A stretch of 50,968 nt of DNA from CAZRXG01 sp964603985 (lineage in GTDB: Bacteria; Chloroflexota; Anaerolineae; Aggregatilineales; UBA3940), in assembly GCA_964603985.1 (NCBI GenBank), contig CAZRXG010000030.1, forward strand, positions 1-50,968, in the 5' to 3' direction. The position numbers and the translations under genes are program-made. Below, in pieces: positions 8,610 through 15,401 of this stretch (positions are counted from its first letter, which is position 1; each line of letters begins with the position of its first letter). A model generated the notes under the pieces. The model saw only the letters and a list, made by a program, of their open reading frames with translations, was not told the origin of the DNA and searched no databases.

Positions 8610-8639
8610 GTTATATCACGGGAGGTGTTGCAGCGTCAA
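8610..8639 (-). promoter_or_regulatory. Sigma-70-type promoter of the 6586-8565 kinase gene
   Basis: TTGACG-N18-TATAAC on the minus strand, 44 bases before the ATG at 8565. It is a copy of the array promoter. Confidence 0.65.
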
Positions 8640-8684
8640 ACCGGGTCGCGGGGGGAGGGCAGGCCGAGGTTGTCAGGCACCCAA

Positions 8685-8720
8685 TCACCGTTCGCCGGGC
8701 GCGGCGACGGCGGCCCGCAG
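8685..8720 (-). pseudogene. Twelve-codon remnant of a kinase 3' end
   Basis: Reads LRAAVAAPGER then TGA, identical to the last residues of the kinase-only gene (5643-6473), with the same flanking bases downstream (8640-8684 resembles 5599-5642). It is abutted on its 5' side by the end of the FGE-like lipoprotein gene (8738). It marks a second kinase copy removed from the array. Confidence 0.7.
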
Positions 8721-8737
8721 AGAGGTCAGGTTCAGAG

Positions 8738-9766
8738 CTATGGAAGAACAGGGATGATACCCACGCAGCGGAAACCGTAGTCGTTGCCCGAGTTGCCCGG
8801 ATCTTTACAGTTCCGAGCGGCAGCGCGGGCGCTGCTGTAGCCGAAGTCCCACGAGCCGCCGCGCATCACGCGGGAGGACCCGCTTTCCGGCCCCTGCGGA
8901 TTCAGGGTGGGCGCGTCAGCATAGTAGCCAGAACCATAATCATACCAGTCGCTGAGCCACTCCCATACGTTGCCGCCCATATCCAACGCGCCTACCCACG
9001 ACGCCCCTCCTGGATACGTGCTGACCGGGGCTGTGTGTCTGTACCCATCATTTACGCCTCTGTCAGCCCAACCATACTCACAATTCATATCACAGAAGTT
9101 GAGTAACGTACCATCAAAATCATTCCCCCAGGGATACACCGGCCCATCCGGGCCGCGCGCCGCATACTCCCACTCGGCTTCGGTCGGCAGGCGCGCCCCT
9201 CGCCACTCGCAGTAAGCTGCCGCACCGAACCAGGTTACTTCGATCACCGGGTGGTCGGCGTACCCCTCCAGCGGTGCCCAGATGCCGCCGCTCTCACCGA
9301 TCAGCACGTCTTCGTCATCTGCGTTAAGCCACGTCTCACCACCCTCGGTCTGGTTGCCCATCTTGTTCAGGAACTCGGCGAACCGGGCGTTGGTCACCTC
9401 GTACACGTCGACCCAGAACGGCTCCTCGAAGCACACCTGGTGAACAGGCTTTTCGTCGTCCAGTCCTTCCTCGCTGCCCATCATGAAACACCCCGCCGGG
9501 ACGAGCGCCATCTCTACGCCGCCAAACTCCTCTATCACTGGCGTCCAGTCGGCGTTGTACGTCACCGGCTCGAAGCCTGGTGGGAGAGGTGTGTCGGTCG
9601 GGGTGGGCGCTGCGGTAAAAGTGGCGGTTGGTGATGATGTGTACGTTGGCGGAGGAGTTGGGGTGGCCGTTTGTGGAACCGGCGTGATGGTTGGCCCCAA
9701 TGCAGCCGCCGCCCCGCAGGCGGTGAGCAGGAGAATCGAGGTAGCAAGAACACAGAAATGACGCAT
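8738..9766 (-). CDS. FGE-like domain lipoprotein
   Basis: The 342-residue lipoprotein starts MRHFCVLATSILLLTACG; the lipobox LTAC predicts diacylglyceryl anchoring at the outer face of the membrane. A Thr/Pro-rich linker follows, then one FGE-like domain (about 85-340) with VEMALVPAGCFMMG, VCFEEPFW, YCEWRGARLPTEAEWEY, GNVWEWLSDW, RVMRGGSW and GFRCVG. The FGE catalytic cysteines after GGSW are absent (DFGYSSARAAA). I prefer the ATG at 9766 (GAGG eight bases upstream) to the ATG at 9799, which lies almost on the expected transcription start and would spoil the signal peptide. It is the only array member without a kinase, and may supply or compete for the ligand seen by the kinase-bound sensors (inference). 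Confidence 0.85.
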   Translation of the reverse strand: MRHFCVLATSILLLTACGAAAALGPTITPVPQTATPTPPPTYTSSPTATFTAAPTPTDTPLPPGFEPVTYNADWTPVIEEFGGVEMALVPAGCFMMGSEEGLDDEKPVHQVCFEEPFWVDVYEVTNARFAEFLNKMGNQTEGGETWLNADDEDVLIGESGGIWAPLEGYADHPVIEVTWFGAAAYCEWRGARLPTEAEWEYAARGPDGPVYPWGNDFDGTLLNFCDMNCEYGWADRGVNDGYRHTAPVSTYPGGASWVGALDMGGNVWEWLSDWYDYGSGYYADAPTLNPQGPESGSSRVMRGGSWDFGYSSARAAARNCKDPGNSGNDYGFRCVGIIPVLP

Positions 9767-9807
9767 AGCGTATACCTCGTGCCCGGAGTTGAGAGTCATC
9801 GTTGAAT

Positions 9808-9836
9808 ATTATAGGCGGGTTTGTTTTGACCACCAA
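9808..9836 (-). promoter_or_regulatory. Promoter of the FGE-like lipoprotein gene
   Basis: TTGGTG-N17-TATAAT on the minus strand. It predicts transcription starting near 9801, which favours translation from 9766. It differs from the TTGACG-N18-TATAAC promoter of the kinases, so this gene may be controlled separately. Confidence 0.55.
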
Positions 9837-9929
9837 GTGAGGTGATTGCCGTGCGGGGCACGATTGTAGAAAAGAGGAGACCAGCCATCTGGCCCGGTCT
9901 CGATTCGTGATCGCGCTCACTTCCTGCCC

Positions 9930-9958
9930 TTGCCCACCCGATCACGGCATGCTATCAT
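9930..9958 (+). promoter_or_regulatory. Promoter of the SRAP-mscS pair
   Basis: TTGCCC-N17-TATCAT, about 90 bases before the SRAP start codon at 10048. Confidence 0.5.
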
Positions 9959-9972
9959 CGCCCTGGGTAGGC

Positions 9973-10005
9973 CGCTTCGGTGGAACGCTTCGGTAGAACG
10001 CTTCG
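9973..10005 (+). repeat. 13-bp tandem repeat in the SRAP leader
   Basis: CGCTTCGGTGGAA, CGCTTCGGTAGAA and a partial CGCTTCG follow each other without a gap. They lie just downstream of the predicted transcription start. They could be a binding site or only a slippage repeat. Confidence 0.6.
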
Positions 10006-10047
10006 CCAGGCCGGAGGAAACCGCACCGGTTGAAAGGACGTGAGCCT

Positions 10048-10716
10048 ATGTGTGGACGCTTCACGCTTGCCGTCGATATCTCCGAGCTGCTGGAGGCTTT
10101 CCCCCAGTTCAGGCCGCCGGAGATGCACGCGCCGCGCTACAACATCGCACCGACGCAGCCCGTCGCCGCCGTCCCCAACGACGGCAGCGACGCGATCACG
10201 TTCTTCCGCTGGGGGCTGATCCCCTCCTGGGCCAAGGACCTCTCAATCGGTAACCGGATGATCAACGCCCGCGCCGAGACGCTGGCCGAGAAGCCGTCCT
10301 TCCGGGCGGCCTACCGGCGGCGGCGCTGCCTGATCTTCGCCGACGGCTTCTACGAGTGGAAGAAGGAGCCGGGCAGCAAGGCCAAAACCCCGGTGTACGT
10401 GCGCATGGCGTCGGGCGAGCCGTTTGCCTTCGCCGGGCTGTGGGAGGTGTGGCACTCGCCGGAGGGCGACGAGCTTCGCTCGTGCACGATCATCACCACC
10501 ACCCCCAACGACCTGATCGCGCCCATCCACAACCGCATGCCCGCCATCCTGGCCCGCGACGCGTGCGGCGACTGGCTCGACCCGGCAGAGCGCGCCCCGG
10601 AGACGCTTCAGGGCCTGTTGAAGCCCTACCCGGCGGCGGAGATGGCCGCCCACGCGGTCTCAATGCTGGTCAACAACCCGGCCAACGACTCGCCGGAGTG
10701 CGTCGTGCCGATGTGA
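10048..10716 (+). CDS. SOS response-associated peptidase family protein (SRAP, YedK/HMCES)
   Basis: The 222-residue protein belongs to the SRAP family, which shields abasic sites in single-stranded DNA by a thiazolidine crosslink through Cys2. The active site is complete: Cys2 after removal of Met1 (MCGRF), Asn73 in NARAE, Glu103 in FYEW and His161 in PIHNRMP, matching Cys2, Asn75, Glu105 and His160 of YedK. A TTG at 10030 in the same frame would bury the essential Cys2, so ATG 10048 is the start. AAAGGA lies about 11 bases upstream. The MscS gene follows after 31 bases and is probably co-transcribed. No GAAC-N4-GTTC box was seen in front of it. Confidence 0.95.
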   Translation: MCGRFTLAVDISELLEAFPQFRPPEMHAPRYNIAPTQPVAAVPNDGSDAITFFRWGLIPSWAKDLSIGNRMINARAETLAEKPSFRAAYRRRRCLIFADGFYEWKKEPGSKAKTPVYVRMASGEPFAFAGLWEVWHSPEGDELRSCTIITTTPNDLIAPIHNRMPAILARDACGDWLDPAERAPETLQGLLKPYPAAEMAAHAVSMLVNNPANDSPECVVPM

Positions 10717-10747
10717 CGCCCGCACTGCAATCAAGGAGGAGACAACC

Positions 10748-11575
10748 GTGCGCGACGCACTCGCCAACCTGCTGACGCAGGTCCAAACCATTCTGGATCA
10801 AATCATCGCCTACGCGCCCCGGCTGGTGGCCGGGCTGCTGGTCGGGCTGGTGATGTTCATCTTCGCCCGGCAGACGCGCCGCTGGGGTCGGCGCATCGCC
10901 GACCGGGCCGAAGCGCCCGAAGAGGTCGAGCAGTTGATCATCAACCTGATCTACGTGCTGGCGCTGATGGTGGCCCTGACGCTCACGCTGAGCGTGCTGG
11001 GTGTCAACGTTTATGGGCTGGTGGCCGGGCTGGGCATCAGCGGGCTGGTGGTCGGCTTCGCGCTCAAGGACATCATCGAGAACCTGCTGGCGGGGACTTT
11101 GATCCTGCTCCAGCGCCCCTTCGCCCCCGGCCAGACCATCGAGGTGGCCGACGTGACGGGCACGGTCACGGGCGTCAAACTGCACGCGACCACGCTGATC
11201 ACCTTCGACCGCACCGAGGTGGTCATCCCCAACCGCATCGTCTACACCAGCGTGGTCAAGAATTACAGCGTGTACCCGGTGCGCCGCCGCCAAGTGAGTG
11301 TGGGGATCGGCTATGGCGAGGACCTGACGCAGGCCGTCCGCATCCTGCTGGAGACAGTGCAGGGCGTCGAGGGGGTGGTCGAGGACCCGGCCCCGCTCGT
11401 CTCGCTGGACGACTTCGGCGACAGCGCCGTCGCCGGGACGCTCTACTACTACATCGACACCGCCAACTACAGCTACGTGGACACCCACACCGCCGCCGTG
11501 ACCGCGCTCCAGGAGGCCGTCAACCGGCACAACATCGACCTGCCCTACCCGACCTCGGTGGTGATCAACCGGTAG
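10748..11575 (+). CDS. Small-conductance mechanosensitive channel (MscS family)
   Basis: The 275-residue channel opens under membrane tension to release solutes during hypo-osmotic shock. Three hydrophobic segments lie in the first ~115 residues (about 22-41, 62-84, 88-108). The last is the pore-lining helix with the Gly/Ala-rich stretch GLVAGLGISGLVVGFALKD, followed by the family signature ENLLAGTLILLQRPF and the cytoplasmic beta domain (GxVTGVKLHATTL, DRTEVVIPN). The start is GTG at 10748, with AAGGAGGA eight bases upstream. It lies 31 bases after the SRAP gene and is closed by a terminator that includes its stop codon. Confidence 0.95.
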   Translation: MRDALANLLTQVQTILDQIIAYAPRLVAGLLVGLVMFIFARQTRRWGRRIADRAEAPEEVEQLIINLIYVLALMVALTLTLSVLGVNVYGLVAGLGISGLVVGFALKDIIENLLAGTLILLQRPFAPGQTIEVADVTGTVTGVKLHATTLITFDRTEVVIPNRIVYTSVVKNYSVYPVRRRQVSVGIGYGEDLTQAVRILLETVQGVEGVVEDPAPLVSLDDFGDSAVAGTLYYYIDTANYSYVDTHTAAVTALQEAVNRHNIDLPYPTSVVINR

Positions 11576-11600
11576 GGGGATGGGAGCCACCCCTACTTTT
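11572..11600 (+). terminator. Intrinsic terminator after mscS
   Basis: A 7-bp stem GTAGGGG/CCCCTAC is followed by TTTT. The mscS stop codon lies inside the left arm. Confidence 0.6.
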
Positions 11601-11626
11601 AACTCGCGACTTGTCGCTTTCGCCCC

Positions 11627-13027
11627 CTACACAAGCCAGCGCAGCGCAGCCGCCAGTGGTTCGGCCTCGATCGGCCACGGCACCGGCGTGAAGATCAGGA
11701 TGAAGACGATCAGCATCACCACGCCCAGCACCTTGCGCCTGCCGTCCAATTCGGTGATCTCGTCCAGCACGGGCGCGTGCCTGCGCAGCACAAAGACGGC
11801 CAGCAGGACCCACACCCACCACCCGCTCCAGCCGGGGATCGGCAGCCCGGCCAGCGCGCGGATCAGGCCGTCGCCCGGGACGCCCTCAGGGGGCAACTGG
11901 GCGGCCATCTGCCGGATGTAACCAAGAATTGCCATCACCAGCAAAGCGATGATGACCGGGCCGCGCACCTTGCGGGCGTCCTTGCCGAACAGGCCGTAGA
12001 TCACGTGGCCGCCGTCAAGCTGGCCGATGGGCAGCAGATTGAGGGCCGTTACCAGCAAACCCACCCATCCGGCCAGGGCCACGGGGTGAATCCACACGTC
12101 TAGGTCGCCCTGGGGTAAGACCTGGCCGAAGACCAGATACTTGGCCGCCAGGTAGGCCAGCGACTGCCCTTCTTGCGTGAAGCCCATGTACTCCCTTAAT
12201 GGCTCAGGTGTGTCTGCCAGGATGGCTTCAGGTGTCGACACCTCGGAGAGCGTCAGCCCGACAATCAACACCGGGATGGCCACGATCAGCCCGGCTATCG
12301 GCCCGGCCACGCCGATGTCAAACTGCACCCGGCGGTTGGGGGAAAGCTCACGCATCGCGATCACCGCCCCCAACGTCCCAAGACCGATTATCGGTAAGGG
12401 GATGAAGAAGGGCAGCGTGGTGTGTACCTTGTGGTGGCGGGCCATCAGGTAGTGGCCCATCTCGTGCGCTCCCAAGATACCAAGCAGGGCCAGCGTGTAG
12501 AGCAGCCCCGTTTTGATCACGTCCCACCATTCAGCAGCCGTTGGCAGGAATTCGGGATGTGTTGCCAGTGATGTGTCACCGGTGATTGCCACCCCGATCG
12601 CTTCGAACACCAGCGGATATCTTGGTATTAACTCGTTTACCACACCGACCGACAGCACGCTTAAGATCGTCGCCACCAGCAGGATAATCGCCATCCAGGG
12701 AATGCCCTGCTTCTCCCTGCCGAAGACGATCGGCAGCGCCCGGATCACGTCCAGGCCCTCCTCGCGGCGCAGGAGCGGCGTGTGTCCCACCGCCTCGAAC
12801 TGCGGGCGCAGGTGGGCGAAAGCCTTGTCGGCGGGCATCAACAGCCGCCCGCGAAGCCGGATCGGGTCGTGGTGCTCGCCCAGCGTCACGTCCTCGACGG
12901 TCATCACCCCTTCAGCCGCGCGGCGCATCGCCTCCTGTGCCTTGGGATCGACAGGCTTGGCGACGTAGCTGCGCGGCAGCGGCATTTTCCTTCGTTCCTG
13001 GTTCGGGCTGTGCCCGTTATCGCTCAT
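11627..13027 (-). CDS. Site-2-protease-like membrane metalloprotease (M50 family)
   Basis: The 466-residue polytopic membrane protein has the zinc motif HEMGH (188-192) in a membrane helix and the distal LDGGH (337-341), which supplies the third zinc ligand. About seven hydrophobic segments are visible. This is the EGY1-like branch of M50 proteases, with a long soluble N terminus (about 1-108) that may bind or gate the substrate. Such proteases cut substrates within the membrane, often anti-sigma factors. ATG 13027 is chosen (GAGGAG ten bases upstream); an in-frame extension to 13195 encodes an unlikely Cys/Arg-rich leader. No substrate is adjacent. The sigma/anti-sigma modules at 35.9-39.7 kb are possible but unproven clients. 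Confidence 0.9.
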   Translation of the reverse strand: MSDNGHSPNQERRKMPLPRSYVAKPVDPKAQEAMRRAAEGVMTVEDVTLGEHHDPIRLRGRLLMPADKAFAHLRPQFEAVGHTPLLRREEGLDVIRALPIVFGREKQGIPWMAIILLVATILSVLSVGVVNELIPRYPLVFEAIGVAITGDTSLATHPEFLPTAAEWWDVIKTGLLYTLALLGILGAHEMGHYLMARHHKVHTTLPFFIPLPIIGLGTLGAVIAMRELSPNRRVQFDIGVAGPIAGLIVAIPVLIVGLTLSEVSTPEAILADTPEPLREYMGFTQEGQSLAYLAAKYLVFGQVLPQGDLDVWIHPVALAGWVGLLVTALNLLPIGQLDGGHVIYGLFGKDARKVRGPVIIALLVMAILGYIRQMAAQLPPEGVPGDGLIRALAGLPIPGWSGWWVWVLLAVFVLRRHAPVLDEITELDGRRKVLGVVMLIVFILIFTPVPWPIEAEPLAAALRWLV

Positions 13028-13197
13028 GCGGTTGTTACTCCTCAGTTGCAGAGTGTGATTCCGATGACAGGTACATCCGTGTAGATTGTACCGCAAAGCG
13101 AGGGCGCGGGGCGCATCGGGGGCTGCTGAGACTACTGGCGCGGGGACATTTCGGCTATACTCGGCGGTGTCACATCCCCGATGCCGGAGGTGCAAGC

Positions 13198-13584
13198 ATG
13201 GACAGCTTCAACCGGTCAAAGCGCTGGCAGTTCGTGGTGTTTCCCCTGGTCGGCTTCGTGGCGGGATACCTCTCCTGCCCGGTGCTGTTCGTCGTCGGAC
13301 GGCTGGTTCTGCCGGAGTTCCCCTACGACCCGTCGAACCCCGGCCCGGGCTTCCCAGGGTGGGCGCCGCCCGAAACGCCGCTCCAGACGGCGTTCATGAT
13401 CGGCATCTGGGTGATCCCCCCGCTGCTGTCCGCCGCGCTGTTTTTGGCCGGTTACTGGCTGGCGCGGCGGCTCAACCGCCCGGCGGAGCGTCTGATGTCT
13501 GACGAGGAGATGCTGGCCCGCATCCGGGAGATGGCCGATACTCCCGGCGACGAGCAGGCCGGGGATCACGGCGTCGGCAGATAA
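13198..13584 (+). CDS. Small two-helix membrane protein, function unknown
   Basis: The 128-residue protein has two hydrophobic segments (about 11-37 and 65-88) and a charged cytoplasmic tail with a conserved-looking helix (SDEEMLARIREMAD). GGAGG lies seven bases before the ATG and a TATACT -10 box at 13156-13161. It is divergent from the M50 protease gene and does not overlap its preferred start. I recognise no family. Confidence 0.7.
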   Translation: MDSFNRSKRWQFVVFPLVGFVAGYLSCPVLFVVGRLVLPEFPYDPSNPGPGFPGWAPPETPLQTAFMIGIWVIPPLLSAALFLAGYWLARRLNRPAERLMSDEEMLARIREMADTPGDEQAGDHGVGR

Positions 13585-13589
13585 CTTTT

Positions 13590-13618
13590 TTGACCATCCC
13601 TTAAGGCTGTGGTATGAT
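13590..13618 (+). promoter_or_regulatory. Strong promoter of an unidentified transcription unit
   Basis: TTGACC-N17-TATGAT with an extended -10 (TGGTATGAT). Transcription is predicted to start near 13625. Confidence 0.65.
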
Positions 13619-13624
13619 TGCGCG

Positions 13625-13946
13625 TCGCACGCAGAGCAACGACGGAAAAAACATCATGAGTGCACGACAGTCAGTCCGTAAATGGGACAAGTTGAATACC
13701 GGTAGTCAGGGCTATGCCCCGCACTTTGGGCAGCATGGCGGCGAGTCGACGCTGCTCCCACTCACCAGGGATGGGGATGCATGCTTCGACGGCGTCATAA
13801 CGCTAATGGGCATCCCGACCGGATCATGCACGCACGACGCGGCAGGTCTTTCGCGCAGCGGAAAGGCAGGTGGAACGGTGTAGCCGTTTCGCAGCTTTAG
13901 CAGCGTTCACTCAGGCCGTCGCCAATGTGCGGCGGCCTGTTTTTTT
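13625..13946 (+). ncRNA. Transcription unit of unknown product (structured leader or small RNA)
   Basis: This stretch of about 320 bases has a good promoter in front and a strong intrinsic terminator at its end (13912-13946). It could be a small RNA, or a leader in front of the zinc-ribbon gene at 14015, in which case the terminator would act as an attenuator. I could not match it to tmRNA, RNase P RNA, 6S RNA or a riboswitch core that I know. AGGCAGGTGGAACGGTG at 13864-13880 faintly recalls a T-box core, but the match is poor. A 75-89-codon frame (ATG 13614 or 13656, ending 13883) also fits. It has no good ribosome site and resembles nothing I know. Confidence 0.4.
13912..13946 (+). terminator. 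Intrinsic terminator
   Basis: An 11-bp stem CAGGCCGTCGC/GCGGCGGCCTG (one G-T pair), a six-base loop and seven T. It ends the unit starting near 13625, upstream of the zinc-ribbon gene. Confidence 0.8.
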
Positions 13947-14014
13947 GTGTGGGCCCAGACCCACACCATCCAGCCAGCACCTTACCGGCGAGACCGGGGA
14001 CAAGGAGGCACATC

Positions 14015-14317
14015 ATGTACAACACAAGAACATGCAAGATCGAGTGCCCCTTCTGCGGCGGCCCGATGCGGCCCTTCGGGGGGCGCTTCTCACCCTGGGC
14101 TGCCGACGTGCAGGAGATCTTCCTGTGCGTCCGGTGCGGCTACTGGGTGGATATGCAGCAGGCTATCGCCGAGGCGCTGGTTCAGCGCGCGGCCATCAAC
14201 CGCCGGTACGAGAACGCGCAGCGCTACATGGGCAACGACCTGAACGGCCAGAACGGGGCCAGGCCCACGCTTCGCCAGCGGGTGCTGCGGGTGCTGGTGA
14301 ACTGGCTGGATAAGTGA
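14015..14317 (+). CDS. Small zinc-ribbon protein
   Basis: The 100-residue protein has two CxxC knuckles, CPFCGG (about 11-16) and CVRCGY (about 38-43), that should bind one zinc. A helical basic tail follows (about 50-100, LRQRVLRVLVNWL). AAGGAGG lies six bases before the ATG. The role is unknown. A terminator sits between this gene and the promoter at 13590, so expression may depend on read-through. It is followed by a GC-rich hairpin (14324-14353). Confidence 0.75.
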   Translation: MYNTRTCKIECPFCGGPMRPFGGRFSPWAADVQEIFLCVRCGYWVDMQQAIAEALVQRAAINRRYENAQRYMGNDLNGQNGARPTLRQRVLRVLVNWLDK

Positions 14318-14323
14318 GCGGCA

Positions 14324-14361
14324 CCGGGGGCGGATCGACGATCCCGCCCCCGGCTGCTTTT
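14324..14361 (+). terminator. Likely terminator after the zinc-ribbon gene
   Basis: CCGGGGGCGGATCG pairs with CGATCCCGCCCCCGG with one bulged G. A short TTTT follows four bases later, so the T tract is weak. Confidence 0.5.
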
Positions 14362-14364
14362 GGC

Positions 14365-14384
14365 GTAGGACTTACGCGGTTGGG
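14365..14384 (+). repeat. Dispersed 20-base repeat, copy 1
   Basis: GTAGGACTTACGCGGTTGGG. It recurs at 34240-34259 with two transitions, both times between genes. It may be the end of a small mobile element; no partner end was found. Confidence 0.5.
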
Positions 14385-14457
14385 AAGCTGGCGATCCGCA
14401 GGTCGGGAGGTTTCAGTCCGCAGATGACGCGGATTACACAGATTTTCGCTCTTGCGT

Positions 14458-14486
14458 TTGACAGACGCGGCTGTTTATGTTATCCT
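14458..14486 (+). promoter_or_regulatory. Promoter of the DUF2461 gene
   Basis: TTGACA-N17-TATCCT, about 47 bases before ATG 14533. Confidence 0.6.
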
Positions 14487-14532
14487 GGCAGGCGACAGAA
14501 CATTTGTTCGCTTCATCGGGAGGGGTGACGTG

Positions 14533-15246
14533 ATGGGAGAAGCAGAGTTTCCCGGTTTTCCGGCGGAGGGCCTGAAGTTCCTGGCGGAACTGGCCGCCAA
14601 CAACAACCGCGAGTGGTTCCAGGCGCACAAGCAGGACTACATCGACCACGCGCAGACGCCCGCGCTGGACTTCGTGATCATGATGGGCGCGCGCCTGCAG
14701 ACGCTTTCGGAGGGCATGGTCTACGACACGCGCACCAACGGCAGCGGGTCGCTGATGCGCATCTACCGCGACATCCGCTTCAGCAAGGATAAAACCCCGT
14801 ACAAAACCAACCTGGGGATCACCTTCTGGGAGGGAGCGGGCAGTAAGTTGGAGCGCCCCAACTTCTTCTTCGAGTTGAGTCCGGAAGGTGCGATGATCTA
14901 CTGTGGGGTGTACCGCTTCTCCCGACCCATGCTGGCGGCCTACCGCGACGCGGTCGCCGACGACCGGTCGGGGGCCGACCTGGAGGCGTCGCTGGCGTCG
15001 CTGGCCGGGGCGGGCGACTACCGGGTCGGCGGCGAGCACTACAAGCGCGTGCCCGCCGGATACGATCCGGCACACCGGCGCGCCGACCTGCTGCGCTACA
15101 ACTGCCTGTATGCCTGCCCGCCGATGATCGATCCGGGGGTGATCACGTCGCCTGAGTTCCTCGACGTGTGCTTCGAGCACTGCCGGGCCATGATGCCGCT
15201 GCACCGCTGGCTGGTCGGCGTCGATCAGATGGCGGCTGGCGGCTGA
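14533..15246 (+). CDS. DUF2461 (TIGR02453) family protein
   Basis: The 237-residue soluble protein has the family hallmarks: FPGFPAEGLKFLAELAANNNREWF at the N terminus (residues 5-28), the LMRIYRDIRFSKDKTPYKTN block (about 75-95), and the GVYRF and YKRVPAGYDPAH stretches later. The biochemical function of the family is not established. ATG 14533 is chosen because GGAGG lies ten bases upstream and the family block begins at once. A GTG directly before it is possible. The in-frame extension to 14452 overlaps the promoter and can be excluded. Confidence 0.92.
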   Translation: MGEAEFPGFPAEGLKFLAELAANNNREWFQAHKQDYIDHAQTPALDFVIMMGARLQTLSEGMVYDTRTNGSGSLMRIYRDIRFSKDKTPYKTNLGITFWEGAGSKLERPNFFFELSPEGAMIYCGVYRFSRPMLAAYRDAVADDRSGADLEASLASLAGAGDYRVGGEHYKRVPAGYDPAHRRADLLRYNCLYACPPMIDPGVITSPEFLDVCFEHCRAMMPLHRWLVGVDQMAAGG

Positions 15247-15284
15247 CTTTCGGGTGGGAGATGTCTCCTCCGTGCTGCGGGCCG

Positions 15285-15313
15285 TTGACATGTGAACCAT
15301 TATTATGTAAAAT
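15285..15313 (+). promoter_or_regulatory. Promoter of the ICMT-like pair
   Basis: TTGACA-N17-TAAAAT, with the consensus -35 and spacing. It is overlapped by TGAACC operator half-sites. Confidence 0.65.
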
Positions 15314-15329
15314 ATGAACCAGAGGTTCA
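15293..15329 (+). promoter_or_regulatory. Candidate repressor operator (TGAACC half-sites)
   Basis: The perfect palindrome TGAACC-AGA-GGTTCA (15315-15329) sits at the expected transcription start. A further TGAACC (15293-15298) lies in the promoter spacer exactly 22 bases before the first arm, two helical turns away on the same face. The flanks ATGTGAACC and GGTTCACAT also mirror each other. This layout suits a dimeric repressor. Confidence 0.55.
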
Positions 15330-15401
15330 CATCCGCCGCGCCCATCTGCACGCCGGTGGATGGGCGTGCAGACGGCATCGCGGGCTTAGGGAGGCTGTAC
15401 C

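Noticed and set aside
10670..11590. Long open frame antisense to mscS
   Set aside because: A shadow of a high-GC gene: Asp/His/Gly-rich product, no ribosome site, and the sense frame is a clear MscS.
13864..13880. T-box riboswitch
   Set aside because: GGTGGAACGGTG recalls the T-box core, but the conserved AGGGTGGNACCGCG is not met, no specifier loop is seen, and the next gene is not an amino-acid gene.
13614..13883. Possible 89-codon gene inside the unidentified transcription unit
   Set aside because: No clear ribosome site, no recognisable product, and it sits between a promoter and a terminator that suit an RNA. Kept only as an alternative in the ncRNA entry.
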